A stretch of DNA of 64,000 nucleotides from Symsagittifera roscoffensis (taxonomy: Eukaryota > Xenacoelomorpha > Acoela > Convolutidae). The stretch lies in the NCBI RefSeq assembly GCF_963678635.1, contig NC_087064.1, forward strand, positions 72,167,465-72,231,464. Reading direction: 5' to 3'. The position numbers and the translations under genes were made by a program. This document shows positions 11,439-23,845 of the stretch, piece after piece. Below the pieces are notes generated by a model. The model was not told the origin of the DNA. It was given only the letters and a program-made list of their open reading frames with translations, and made no database searches. Position 1 is the stretch's first letter, and each line of letters opens with the position of its first letter.

Positions 11439-13088
11439 TTAAATGCCCCGCCTGAGTATCATCGCCCCTGATAAGGGTTCTGTATTTGGTACATCCCTTC
11501 TATCCGAATCGCAGGGATTGTTCCTTCCTTGGCTCGCACGACTCAGCCCTGGGCTTACATGACTCATGTTCCTGGAATCGCCTCTCCCTGTCGCATGTGT
11601 GCCTTGCGTCGGTCGCTCGTTTGAAGTCTGTCCCTTGTCAGTTGAACTTCCTCTGAAGTTTGAGCCCCATGTTCTATTATCCCCTGTGGCATAGCCTGCT
11701 GAACTGCCCCTACCTCTAGTGGATCCATATGTCCTTCTCCTATTCTGTTGGTCAATGAATTTCACCCTCGGCTCTCTGCTGGGACCTCCCGAGTTCGGTT
11801 CCTCTTCTTTTGGTCCACCCTTGTTGCCTAGTAGCCCGTCCAATCTATCCATGATAGCCTGAGTTCGCCTCTCCATCATCGCATCTATTTTTGTGTCAAG
11901 AGTCCCAAAAGTCAGCTCCTGTTGAGTTCTTAACTTCACTATGTCGTCTCTTAAGCGTAACTATCTCTGTTCCGCTTCTCTTGTCATTCGCGACAAGTTC
12001 TTCGCTATGTGATCATCCGTTCTTTCTCATTCAAGCGTTTTTCGCTTCTACCAACTTCTTGTCTATTGCGGTTTATTTCTTGCCGCAGACTTTCCCTTTC
12101 AATGTGACTGCTCTTTCTAGTTCACTCATTCTTATGGACATCTGTTCATTTTGTTCTCCTATACTGCCCACTATGTTGTTCAAGGCTTCTTCAATTGATG
12201 CTCCGTTATCTACTTGTGGCGTCACAAGTGGCGGTGTCACCCTGTCGATCCCAGGTAGCTTGGTGCTGGTCGATATTCGGGCTTTGATTCTCTGCCTCGA
12301 CGTCATTTCATTATCCCTCTCTGGATCCGCCGATGTGTTGCTTAGACCTATGTTTCTGTTCTCCGCAGTTCGCGTTTCCACATTTGTCATACTCACAAAG
12401 TCTCTTGACTGGCCGAATGTGTTTGTGTCTCTGCTTATCGTTCTCACCACACCAAATTTGTCCATGGTTCCAGTCTCTCTGTCGGTGTATGCCTCATTCT
12501 CCTGTGTCGAACTATTGAGGCTGACCCGAGATCCAAAGTCAACTTGCTCGTCATCGTCCTCTTCTTCCTCCTGGGATTCACCTTCATCTCCTGTACCCAC
12601 TCCCATGGTGAATAAAAAGATGTTTCCAAAAGTGTTCTTCACTCTTTCTGAAAACGGTGAGGACGTTGCCTGTTTCTCCGCCACGCCTGCCATCATGGTG
12701 TTGTCTGTGGGAGATCTTCTAGTTGCCACAATTTCAGTAGAGATGTCGGACAGTTCAAACATCTTGGCCTTGTTCTACCGCAGTAGATTCACTCGCCAGC
12801 CTTCTGTTTCCTGTCCCCTCCGGTCCATGTATTCCCCGGTTCTCACTCATGGCCTGGTCCGAATGAACCTCCTCTTCTAGCATAGCCTTTCGCTATTCGC
12901 TCTTCTGAGGACTTTTGACTCCTGGTTTCAACTATTCTGCCTGAAACCGTCACCCCTTTGTCGGTCCTAGTTCGTGTAATCCTTTCCACAAAAGGGTCGG
13001 TCATTGCTCTCCTCTGTTTCTCAGGTATGAATTTCCTGGAGCTATCACCTAGTTTAGGTATCCTTAACTTGTCTAGACTCATACTCAA
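11439..13088 (-). pseudogene. gag: Element B gag N-terminal region
   Basis: Three frames (11439-11939, 12073-12762, 12843-13088) cover the N-terminal gag region of D: the start MSMSLDKLRIPKLG, an acidic Ser/Thr-rich middle and a coiled coil (KIDAMMERRTQAIMDRLDG). B reads straight through the join (KEEEPNSGGPSREPRV) where D has a deletion and frame change near 25918. This shows that gag is one ORF. Confidence 0.78.
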
Positions 13089-15685
13089 TTTACCACTTCT
13101 TACTACCTATACACTCATTTCGATTGCTAGTGTCCTTTTGATCTGACTACTGATAATAATAACACAACACAATAAAATCCAAAAGTTTCTCTTAAATAGT
13201 GACCGCGAATCCTTGTATGTTATCACGGTACAGCGTATACACAATTTATCCACAATAATCGATTATTAGTTGTAAGGTATGAAGCTAGCACAGTATGATG
13301 ATATAAGTCTATTTAAAAGATAGTGTGTTCACTACCCAATCAAGCACAATATTAATGATTTAAAACCAGAATTAACAAAATAAGAATATTTTTATGAAAA
13401 ACGTATGTGTTTTGTACTTTTAGTCAGTCGCAGTACAATAGTCAAACTTGTAGATAAAGAAAGAGCTTTCCCTGCTTGGTGCTGCACCAAACAGACAAAA
13501 CTTGGCGGCAGCAATTTTCTCAAGTGGGCGTCAATTGCACCCACCGGGTCCTGTGTTACCTATCTGCCTTCGGTTTCCCCGAGCTAGACCTACTAAAATC
13601 CTCAGCGCAGTCACTTTTCTCAAAAACGTTTTTGGTTTGAGTCCACATTTATGAGTTACACACTCTTGATCAATTTAGACTTAGTGTCGCGAATGTCCGA
13701 GTTTAAACTTGTTTTGTTTTTATTCGGTTTTTACGAAAGGCAACTTACCGGTGCAGTCACTGGTTCCCAGCCTATCTCTTAATAACCTAATATTCTTAAC
13801 CACTTTCTATTCTGTTGTCTTCTTCAAGTTTTGACAAAATACTACCCCTCCGGAATGGCAAACTTGGGACCCCTCCGGATTGACAAAAATCGGACACCTC
13901 CAGATTGGGATCCTTCCTATTTTGTAAAGATTTAGACCCCTCCGGATTGGGACCACTCCGTTTTTGTAAAAATTTAGACCCCTCCGGATTGGGACTCCTC
14001 CGTTTTTGTAAAAATTTAGACCCCAAATTTTAATAAATAAAATTTAAATCTCGGATAAAATTTTCTTGCGCCTTTAGCTTTTCTTTTTTGTCTAGAACAG
14101 CGAACAATTGCCTAATTCTACCGTTTTTAAAATTGGTAGGGATGTAAGGTCTTTCCAAAAACTTTTTATAAAAGTTGAAGGGTCTACCTTCCCGAATTGT
14201 TGAATTTGCTATAAACGATCCTAAAAATTTTTCACGATTACTCTTTTGATTAATTGGTGTTTTGATTAGTAAGCTCAGGTAATTTCTAATCTAGTGGTAC
14301 CAAGATCAACTGGATCTGTCCAGTAGTTCTAAAGTTATTAACCAAAACGTCTTTTTTCCAAAATCAAAAAATTTCTCTCTTATAGGTTCCGCCTTACTTT
14401 TTTTGCAATTATGTTCTATTCGGCCTAAAAATTATTGATCCGAGCTCAGAAGGCCTATACTCTCGTAGTTCAATGCAAAAATCTAAAATGCTCTAGCTGG
14501 AAAAAATTTGCCAAAAACTATGCTATTTGGACCCCTCCGGATTGAAGAATCCACTGAATCAAACACGTTAAGTTCAATTTCTCTGTACCCGGAAGGTTAT
14601 CGGCAAACGAATTTTAAAACCTGTCGATTCACTAGTGGACGTTGTCTGAACAACTATTTTTACTATCCTAACTCAAAAATTTCAAAAAATTTTCCTAATT
14701 TATAGTGTTTCTTTTATTCAAAAATCACAAAAATTGGTTTTTGCTAACTACTTCTGAACTAAACTCAACCGGTTCTACCTATTATACTAGCACAGTTACG
14801 ATGTAACTCACTAATTTAGCGCTTTTTTTCTTTCCAAAAAATATTGATATCTCAAAAATCGCGATTTGTGGGGGGATCAAAATATCGCTATTTTGATCCT
14901 AAAAACCGGTCCGCTTACTGTGTTTTTCTCTGAAAAACGATATAGGAGTATCAGTATGGGCTGTATAAGTAAAACTATTAGTAATACTATTTCCCTCCGG
15001 GTTTGTTCAATATCCGAATTAAGGTGCTTAACTCGGAATTTTGCAGTTCGGTGAAGGGTCACTACAGTGCAGCACTGTCGAGCCCCCCACAGATTATTAT
15101 CCTATTTTTTGTACCAAAAGGGATACAAAACTTGTTAACGATACCCAACAGTCGGCTGTTGTTGTCGTTGAGCCCCTTCTTGTCACTCCTTGTACTGCTT
15201 GCCGGATCAGTCTTCTTCACTAATCCAGAGACCCTTCCGGATTGAGCGCAAATCAGCAGACCCTTCCGGATTGAGCGCAAATCAGCAGACCCTTTGATCC
15301 GGATTGATCGCTTAAATACTCAAATAACCCTACAGTACAAGCCGCACAAACGGGCTACAAAACGATCGTAATAATCCTGATTGACATAAATGCTTGTAAC
15401 AACAATATATCTATCAAAAACTAACGGGAGGGTCGGATCACATCTTGTCTGGGGGATGATTTCTACTGATTTTTTACTTTTGTTTTTACTAATTTTGGTT
15501 TTTCGGTTTTTTTAATGTTTTTTGTTTTTCTTGGGTACTACAATACTTTTTTTTGGTTTATTATATATCTTTATTTAAGTGTTTTTAGTCACAAGCCTCT
15601 CGGGGCCTATTAAGTGCTCGTTAACGGTTCTGCCGGTCATGATGTTAAAAAAGAATAACACCAAGAAGCGGCATAAAAGCATCTA
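13089..15685 (-). other. Element B leader between LTR and gag
   Basis: About 2.6 kb with no credible gene. On the + strand it shows repeated GACCCCTCCGGATT (reverse complement AATCCGGAGGGGTC) near 13845-14025, 14528-14545 and 15228-15305, matching the array in the D leader. The segment from 14572 onwards is also part of the 2,913-bp tandem duplication. Confidence 0.7.
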
Positions 15686-16593
15686 TGTAACATTCGCCCC
15701 GAATTACATATCGACGGAAAATAAAACTGAGCCAGCTTCTAAACTAAGCTCTACATGCTTTTCACCGTCTCTACCAAAGCCAGTTCTTTTGGTGGTCTTT
15801 CTAACATCGGGTCGACAAAAACGTTACTGCTTTCGGCTTCGTTCAAAGCACCCAAACTAACTCGTTCATATGCAAAATTAGTGAACTCATGGCTGGGTCT
15901 CACTATCCCCAGACCACGAGGTCACTCCTAAAAACAGGGCTACCACAATTTGTTATACTACTATTGTTTTTGTTCAGTAGATAAAAATCATCGTCTCCAT
16001 CGAAGATGGATCAACCCTTTCCCCTAACTCCTAGCTTCTCATCGTCGGACAATGAAATCAGACGTTAAATAAATTCAATTCAGGACATAATAGGGAAGCT
16101 AAAAATTTATATAAAAGCTTTTCAAATCGAGTCCCGAGACCCCTCCGGATTCCTGAATCCGGGGAAATAACACCCTTATCTTCTTTCCGGAAGACTGTTC
16201 TTCTACCCTTCACCGTTGTTGTGAACGGCCTTGCAATAAATGTAGCGATACAATCGTTGCAACTCGGAGCGGTCTCTGCTAACTCTGCTGCTCGTTCAAT
16301 TCTCGTTGTTATTTTTTATCGCGATTGTCGTTGTCATCGCCGTCGCAACTACTGTTGTTGTGTCCCAATTCCGGACTTCTTCCAAAATGGCCGTTTTTGA
16401 CATTTCTCAGAGATTTGACATCATCGTACGAAATTTTACAAATTTGAAATACCAAAATATTCTAGCCTTCACAGTTTGACTAATCGTTTCAATAACACTG
16501 TTAATCCTTTAAAACTGCTAATTCGGAAGGTTAGCTGCTAACAATTTGAAATTGCCGATTCTGCATTTTTGTCCATTCTGGTCGAATGTCACA
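15686..16593 (-). repeat. LTR of element B/C, reverse strand (908 bp)
   Basis: On the + strand it begins TGTAACATTCG and ends CGAATGTCACA, the reverse complement of the D LTR ends. It has B leader on one side and a C 3' tail on the other, so it is shared by two element segments. Confidence 0.85.
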
Positions 16594-17055
16594 TACTCCC
16601 CGGACAGCCCGGTCAATGTCCCCATTGAATCTTGCAAAGTTCGTAAAATCGGTACAGTGTCATCGAACAGAATTACAAAATGCACGAAATCACTCTCATC
16701 CACGTCATATCGACTCACTGCAGAATATAAATGGCATCATACTACACTACTATAGCGTTCCAAATTCTTTCACTTATCTGCACTTTCGAGGATATGACTT
16801 AAGATAAAACAATTTTTCTGACTTCCAATGTCAACGCTCTGATTTAAAATTTGCTCTCCTATGTTTAAAAAGGTGTTAGTTTGTAGGACAATTCTGCCCA
16901 CCAACAAGCTAAAATTATCCTACTATGCTTCTTCTCTTCGGAAATTTTAGTTGTAATTGGTCCTGAATATTAAAACTAAGGAACTCTGTGGTTAGAAAGA
17001 ACAATGAAACAATCTCCCTCTTCAAGAGATTATCCAAGCCTTTCATGTCAACTGT
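16594..17055 (-). mobile_element. Element C: 3' tail upstream of the reverse-strand LTR
   Basis: The reverse complement of this stretch matches the D 3' untranslated region at about 45160-45628, including TGTCCGGGGAGTA (16594-16606 on the - strand) directly against the LTR. Similarity fades near 17055. Confidence 0.75.
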
Positions 17056-17275
17056 GATTGGCGAATTTTTTAACATGATGGTTTAGAACCAAAATGTATG
17101 TGAATAATTGTAAATAAAATTTGTAAATTGATGTTTTAGCGTCATTTAGATTAGTTTGTAAAAATTTCGAGGATGCACATAGTTGCGAAAACGTTTGAAA
17201 TTTACTTTTTAGCAAAAATTTCTTTCTGTTTTTAACGGCGTTCATGTGTTTTGGGTATTTTGAGAACTGAACAAT
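17056..17275. other. Unassigned AT-rich stretch (repeated at 19969-20188)
   Basis: About 220 bp between the C tail and the LINE fragment. I see no gene and no clear match to the D 3' region. It may be LINE 5' sequence too decayed to translate, or host DNA. Confidence 0.4.
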
Positions 17276-17484
17276 AATGGAGTGCAACTCGAAAAAGACC
17301 TGGTTATCTGGCTTGACAACTAACTGACATTCGAAACACACATCACTAGAAAAGCCAATAGGGCAAACGGCATGATAGCAGTAATCAAGAAAAGCTTCAC
17401 TAAAGTCACGAAACAAGTAATTTTAAACATCTACAAATGCTTGATACGGCCACACCTTGAATTTGCGAACCTAATCTGGCACCC
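17276..17484 (+). pseudogene. LINE reverse transcriptase fragment (duplicated copy)
   Basis: Encodes the block VQLEKDL, then KANRANGMIAVIKKSF and CLIRPHLEFANLIWHP. This pattern is typical of the C-terminal part of the RT domain in CR1/RTE-like non-LTR retrotransposons. It has an in-frame TAA after WLDN and is cut at the duplication junction. Confidence 0.75.
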
Positions 17485-18598
17485 GTTCAATTTCTCTGTA
17501 CCCGGAAGGTTATCGGCAAACGAATTTTAAAACCTGTCGATTCACTAGTGGACGTTGTCTGAACAACTATTTTTACTATCCTAACTCAAAAATTTCAAAA
17601 AATTTTCCTAATTTATAGTGTTTCTTTTATTCAAAAATCACAAAAATTGGTTTTTGCTAACTACTTCTGAACTAAACTCAACCGGTTCTACCTATTATAC
17701 TAGCACAGTTACGATGTAACTCACTAATTTAGCGCTTTTTTTCTTTCCAAAAAATATTGATATCTCAAAAATCGCGATTTGTGGGGGGATCAAAATATCG
17801 CTATTTTGATCCTAAAAACCGGTCCGCTTACTGTGTTTTTCTCTGAAAAACGATATAGGAGTATCAGTATGGGCTGTATAAGTAAAACTATTAGTAATAC
17901 TATTTCCCTCCGGGTTTGTTCAATATCCGAATTAAGGTGCTTAACTCGGAATTTTGCAGTTCGGTGAAGGGTCACTACAGTGCAGCACTGTCGAGCCCCC
18001 CACAGATTATTATCCTATTTTTTGTACCAAAAGGGATACAAAACTTGTTAACGATACCCAACAGTCGGCTGTTGTTGTCGTTGAGCCCCTTCTTGTCACT
18101 CCTTGTACTGCTTGCCGGATCAGTCTTCTTCACTAATCCAGAGACCCTTCCGGATTGAGCGCAAATCAGCAGACCCTTCCGGATTGAGCGCAAATCAGCA
18201 GACCCTTTGATCCGGATTGATCGCTTAAATACTCAAATAACCCTACAGTACAAGCCGCACAAACGGGCTACAAAACGATCGTAATAATCCTGATTGACAT
18301 AAATGCTTGTAACAACAATATATCTATCAAAAACTAACGGGAGGGTCGGATCACATCTTGTCTGGGGGATGATTTCTACTGATTTTTTACTTTTGTTTTT
18401 ACTAATTTTGGTTTTTCGGTTTTTTTAATGTTTTTTGTTTTTCTTGGGTACTACAATACTTTTTTTTGGTTTATTATATATCTTTATTTAAGTGTTTTTA
18501 GTCACAAGCCTCTCGGGGCCTATTAAGTGCTCGTTAACGGTTCTGCCGGTCATGATGTTAAAAAAGAATAACACCAAGAAGCGGCATAAAAGCATCTA

Positions 18599-19506
18599 TG
18601 TAACATTCGCCCCGAATTACATATCGACGGAAAATAAAACTGAGCCAGCTTCTAAACTAAGCTCTACATGCTTTTCACCGTCTCTACCAAAGCCAGTTCT
18701 TTTGGTGGTCTTTCTAACATCGGGTCGACAAAAACGTTACTGCTTTCGGCTTCGTTCAAAGCACCCAAACTAACTCGTTCATATGCAAAATTAGTGAACT
18801 CATGGCTGGGTCTCACTATCCCCAGACCACGAGGTCACTCCTAAAAACAGGGCTACCACAATTTGTTATACTACTATTGTTTTTGTTCAGTAGATAAAAA
18901 TCATCGTCTCCATCGAAGATGGATCAACCCTTTCCCCTAACTCCTAGCTTCTCATCGTCGGACAATGAAATCAGACGTTAAATAAATTCAATTCAGGACA
19001 TAATAGGGAAGCTAAAAATTTATATAAAAGCTTTTCAAATCGAGTCCCGAGACCCCTCCGGATTCCTGAATCCGGGGAAATAACACCCTTATCTTCTTTC
19101 CGGAAGACTGTTCTTCTACCCTTCACCGTTGTTGTGAACGGCCTTGCAATAAATGTAGCGATACAATCGTTGCAACTCGGAGCGGTCTCTGCTAACTCTG
19201 CTGCTCGTTCAATTCTCGTTGTTATTTTTTATCGCGATTGTCGTTGTCATCGCCGTCGCAACTACTGTTGTTGTGTCCCAATTCCGGACTTCTTCCAAAA
19301 TGGCCGTTTTTGACATTTCTCAGAGATTTGACATCATCGTACGAAATTTTACAAATTTGAAATACCAAAATATTCTAGCCTTCACAGTTTGACTAATCGT
19401 TTCAATAACACTGTTAATCCTTTAAAACTGCTAATTCGGAAGGTTAGCTGCTAACAATTTGAAATTGCCGATTCTGCATTTTTGTCCATTCTGGTCGAAT
19501 GTCACA
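18599..19506 (-). repeat. LTR copy inside the second tandem duplicate
   Basis: Duplicate of the LTR at 15686-16593, offset 2,913 bp, with the same TGTAACATTCG and CGAATGTCACA ends on the + strand. Confidence 0.88.
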
Positions 19507-19968
19507 TACTCCCCGGACAGCCCGGTCAATGTCCCCATTGAATCTTGCAAAGTTCGTAAAATCGGTACAGTGTCATCGAACAGAATTACAAAATGCACGA
19601 AATCACTCTCATCCACGTCATATCGACTCACTGCAGAATATAAATGGCATCATACTACACTACTATAGCGTTCCAAATTCTTTCACTTATCTGCACTTTC
19701 GAGGATATGACTTAAGATAAAACAATTTTTCTGACTTCCAATGTCAACGCTCTGATTTAAAATTTGCTCTCCTATGTTTAAAAAGGTGTTAGTTTGTAGG
19801 ACAATTCTGCCCACCAACAAGCTAAAATTATCCTACTATGCTTCTTCTCTTCGGAAATTTTAGTTGTAATTGGTCCTGAATATTAAAACTAAGGAACTCT
19901 GTGGTTAGAAAGAACAATGAAACAATCTCCCTCTTCAAGAGATTATCCAAGCCTTTCATGTCAACTGT
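19507..19968 (-). mobile_element. Element C 3' tail, second duplicate
   Basis: Duplicate of 16594-17055, again with the tract TACTCCCCGGACA (+ strand) directly against the LTR edge. Confidence 0.75.
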
Positions 19969-20188
19969 GATTGGCGAATTTTTTAACATGATGGTTTAGA
20001 ACCAAAATGTATGTGAATAATTGTAAATAAAATTTGTAAATTGATGTTTTAGCGTCATTTAGATTAGTTTGTAAAAATTTCGAGGATGCACATAGTTGCG
20101 AAAACGTTTGAAATTTACTTTTTAGCAAAAATTTCTTTCTGTTTTTAACGGCGTTCATGTGTTTTGGGTATTTTGAGAACTGAACAAT

Positions 20189-20713
20189 AATGGAGTGCAA
20201 CTCGAAAAAGACCTGGTTATCTGGCTTGACAACTAACTGACATTCGAAACACACATCACTAGAAAAGCCAATAGGGCAAACGGCATGATAGCAGTAATCA
20301 AGAAAAGCTTCACTAAAGTCACGAAACAAGTAATTTTAAACATCTACAAATGCTTGATACGGCCACACCTTGAATTTGCGAACCTAATCTGGCACCCAAG
20401 ATTGATCAAGCATCAAAAGATCTTAGAAAACGTACAAAGAAGAGCGACGCGTCTAGTAAGTGGAATGAAAAATCTATCCTATTACTAACGCCTTAAAGAA
20501 CTGAATCTATCATCGCTGGAATACAGAAGGAAAAGAGGGACAATGATAGAAATGTATAAAATCGGCTATGGTTTGTATGATAGAAATGCCACTGCGGGAC
20601 TATTCGAGCGGAATGATAGGGATTCTAGAGGTAACGCATGTAAAGTAGTAGTACCTACAGCAAATCTAGAAATGCGAAAAAATTTCTTCACGATTAGAGC
20701 ACCTCTCGACTGG
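20189..20713 (+). pseudogene. LINE RT/C-terminal fragment, left of element D
   Basis: A decayed non-LTR retrotransposon ORF. Recognisable blocks are CLIRPHLEFANLIWHP, KILENVQRRATRLV, LSSLEYRRKRGTMIEMYKI and NFFTIRAPLDW. In-frame stops (after WLDN and after LSYY) show decay. The ORF is interrupted after the Trp codon by the 5' LTR of D and resumes at 46547 with NNLPQETV, the expected continuation in this family. Confidence 0.85.
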
Positions 20714-21631
20714 TGTGACATTCGACCAGAATGGCCAAAATGCAATTTGTGCAGACTTCGAATTTTTAGCAGCAAGCCTTCCGAGTTAGTGATTTTGAAG
20801 GATTAACGACGTTAATCGGATGATTAGTAGAACGGTGAAGGTCAAGATATTCTGCTATTTTGAAATTTTAAATTTTCGAAGTGATGACGTAACATTTCTG
20901 AGAAATGCTGAAACGGCCATTTTTTAACAAAAAACGAGTGAAAAAAGACAACAACGTTAGTTACGCTGACGAGAACAACGAGAATCGTGATTGAAAAACA
21001 GCAGCAGATTGCAGAGAACGTTCCGAGTTGCAACTATTGTGCTGCTACAATAGTTGCAAGGCCGTTGCAAACAACGGTGAAGGTTAAGAAACCAGCCTTC
21101 CGGATTAGGAAGAAATCAAGATCAACGGGCTTGATTCAGCGGATTCAAGAATCCGGAAGGGTCTCGGGACGGAAAACTTTTATTGACTCATATGAATTTT
21201 TAGCATCCTGTCATGTCCTGACTTGAATTTAATTGATATTTGGATTAGTTTTGACAAGGATGAGGTGCTAAGAGTTGGGGGGAAAGGGTTGATCCATCTT
21301 CGATGGAGATGATGATTTTTATCTACTGAACAAAAACAATAGTAATATAATAAATAGTAGCCCTGTTTTTAGGAGTGACCTCGTGGTCTGGGGATACTGA
21401 GACCTAGCCATGAGCTCACTATTTTTGCATGTAATTCAGTTAATTTGAGCGTTCTGGTCGAAGCCGGAGAACAGTAACGTTTTTGTCGACCCGATGTAAG
21501 AAAGACCACCGAAAAGTACTGGCTTGGTAGAGACGGTGAAAAACATGCAAAGCTCTGTTTAGACGCTAGGCAGTCGTCCTAAGACTTAGTTTTGTTATCC
21601 GTCGATATGTATCTTCCGGGCGAATGTTACA
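20714..21631 (+). repeat. 5' LTR of element D (918 bp)
   Basis: TGTGACATTCG at the start and CGAATGTTACA at the end form an imperfect 11-bp inverted repeat. By eye it differs from the 3' LTR at about six bases, for example near 21013, 21087, 21169 and 21196. It contains a CCATC-TTC-GATGG hairpin near 21295-21308. Confidence 0.95.
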
Positions 21632-21643
21632 TGTATGTTTTTA

Positions 21644-21661
21644 TGGCGCTCCTGGGTGTTA
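21644..21661 (+). promoter_or_regulatory. Candidate tRNA primer-binding site of element D
   Basis: TGGCGCTCCTGGGTG begins 12 nt after the LTR. It starts with TGG as expected for pairing with a tRNA CCA end and is largely conserved at the same offset in B (TGCCGCTTCTTGGTG on the - strand, near 15660-15674). The 12-nt offset is larger than usual and I could not assign a tRNA. Confidence 0.35.
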
Positions 21662-23262
21662 TTCTTTCATAACATCATGACCGGCGGAACCGTTAACGAG
21701 CATTCCGCGCCGAGCGGATGCTCACACTAACGCCCTTAATAGGCCTAAGCTGCCGGGGCGGAAGGGTAGTTCGGAACGCGGAAGCCTTCCGGATTACCGT
21801 GAATAGTTTTTTAACCTAGTTAAGACCGAAAATTCACGAACCAGGAAGGGTGGGGGGAATCATGAACCCCTCATCCCCTGAGTGGTTTGTGACCAAAAAC
21901 ACTTAAAGATATAAGCAAAACCAAACAAAAAGTAGTATAGTACCCAAGAAAAACAAAAAACATAAAAAATAACCGAAAAAAAAACCAAAAACAGTAAAAA
22001 AGTAAAAAATCAGTAGAAATCATCCCCCCAGACAAGATGTGATTCAACCCCCCCGTTTGTTGTTGATAGATAAATTGTTGTTACAGGCATTTATATCAGT
22101 CAGGATCGTTACGATCAATTTTGTGGCCCGTTTGTGAGGCTTGTACTGTAGGGTTATTTGAGCATTTAAGCACGTTAATGATAAATTGCGCTCAATCCGG
22201 AAGGGTCAGCTGATTTGCGCTCAATTCGGAAGGGTCCTGGGTGAAGACCGATCCGGCAAGCAGTACAAGGAGCAACAAGAAGGGGCTCAACGACAACAAA
22301 AATCGACTGTTGGGTATCGTTAACAAGTTTTGTATCCCTTTTGGTACAAAAAGTAAGATAGTAATCTGTGGGGGGCTCGACAGTGCTGCACTGTAGTGAC
22401 CCTTCACCGAACTACGAATATCCGAGTTAAGCACCTTAATTCGGATAATAAACAAACCCGGAGGGGTATAGTATTACTAATATTATTACTTATATAGCCT
22501 ATATCAATAGTCTTATATCGTTTTTCAGTGAAAAACAACGAAAACAGACCGGTTTTTGGGGTCAAAATAGCGATATTTTGATCCCCCCACAAGTCGCGAT
22601 TTTTGAGATATCGATATTTTTTGAAACGGAAAAAAGCGCTAAGTTAGTTTGTTACATCGTAACTGCACTACTATAATAAGTAGAACGGGTTAACTTTAGT
22701 TCGGAAGTGGTTCCAAATTTTCCCATTTTTTGATAGTAAGAAGCACTATAAAATCAGAAAATTTTTTGAAATCTTTGAGTTAGGACAGTAAAAATAGTTG
22801 TTCGGACAACGTCCACTAGTGAATCTACGAGTTTTAAAACCCGCTACCCGAAAGCCTTCCGGGTTGCAGAGAAATCGAACATAACGTGTTTGATTTGGTG
22901 GATTCATCAATCCGGAGGGGTCCAGGTAGCATAGTTTTTCGCAAATTTTTTCTACAAAAGCGTTTTAGATCGGGTCTTTTGCATTGAACTAGAAGAGTAT
23001 AGGCCTTCTGAGCTCAGATCAATAATTTTTAGGTCGAAAGGACCAGATTTGGGGAAAAAGTTAGGCGGAACCTATAAGAGAGAAAATTTTTGAGTTTGGA
23101 AAAAAGACGTTTTGGTTAATAACTTTGGAACTACAGAGCATATCGAGTCAATCTTGGTACCATTAGATCAGAAATTAGCTGAACTTACTAGTAGGAAAGA
23201 GAATTACTCGAAAAAGCGAGCGAGAAAATTTTTTGAGATTGTTTTTAGCAAATTACACAAAT

Positions 23263-23845
23263 CCGGAGGGGTACACCCTTCACGTTTTATAAATTTTTCT
23301 GAAAAACCCTTATACCCCTACCAAAAGTTGATAGCGATTGAACTAAGTAACTTAGGACAGTTCTAGACAAAAAGGGAGGGCTGAAGGCACAAGACAACCA
23401 TAATAGAGTCGAAATTAGGCAAGTGATAAGACCCTTCACCGTTAGTGTGAATTGTCAAATAAGTGCCTTAACTTCAATCCGGAGGGGTCTAGGAAAGGAC
23501 CCTATACCCTTCCCAGTTAATTCAAACAGCATAAAGCAACGCAGAACGTATCCGGAGGGGTATAAGCTGAAATTAAGAAAACTACGAAAAGCTACTTTGA
23601 CAGAGCTAAGGGCTCCCAAGCCGGAGGGGTCGAAATTTTTCAAAGTCAGAGGGGTCCGAATCCGGAGGGGTCTACTTTCCACAAAACCGGAGGGGTCCGA
23701 ATCCGGAGGGGTCTTATAGTTGCTAATTCGGAGGGGTCCAAATCCGGAGGGGTCTACTATTAACTAACTCGGAGGGGTCCCAATCCGGAGGGGTCCATAT
23801 TCTGACAGTCCGGAAGGGTCCTATTTGTGCCAATCCGGAGGGGTA
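23263..23845 (+). repeat. Iterated AATCCGGAGGGGTC motif array
   Basis: About fourteen copies of (N)TCCGGAGGGGTC or one-base variants in 580 bp, mostly in sense orientation and irregularly spaced. Further copies occur near 22195, 22222 and 22905 and in the LTR near 21150. The same motif occurs in sense orientation in the B leader. Function unknown; RNA packaging, dimerisation or protein binding are possibilities only. Confidence 0.85.

Larger units (their letters stand above)
5406..16593 (-). mobile_element. Element B: truncated, decayed giant LTR retrotransposon, reverse strand
   Basis: Read on the - strand this is LTR (15686-16593), a leader of about 2.6 kb, then gag, protease, RT, RNase H and the start of integrase, ending at 5406 against the LTR of element A. 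The proteins are very close to D, but the frame is broken many times, so B is an old or inactive copy of the D subfamily. B has a single RT region without the duplication seen in D, which shows that the D duplication is derived. Confidence 0.88.
14572..17484 (+). repeat. 2,913-bp tandem duplication, copy 1
   Basis: From GTTCAATTTCTCTG at 14572 to GGCACCC at 17484. It holds part of the B leader, the reverse-strand LTR, the C tail, about 220 bp of unassigned DNA and a LINE fragment. All parallel translated stretches are identical between the two copies. Confidence 0.95.
17485..20397 (+). repeat. 2,913-bp tandem duplication, copy 2
   Basis: Begins with the same GTTCAATTTC and ends with the same GGCACCC; the copies abut without a spacer. 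After 20397 the LINE coding sequence continues naturally, so copy 2 holds the original right flank and copy 1 the original left flank. Confidence 0.95.

Noticed and set aside
11891..12880. 329-codon Ser/Leu-rich ORF on the + strand
   Set aside because: Antisense of B gag; the low-complexity composition mirrors the acidic gag region.
23263..23845. CRISPR-like array
   Set aside because: The repeats are short and irregularly spaced with no uniform spacers, and they sit in a eukaryotic retrotransposon leader.
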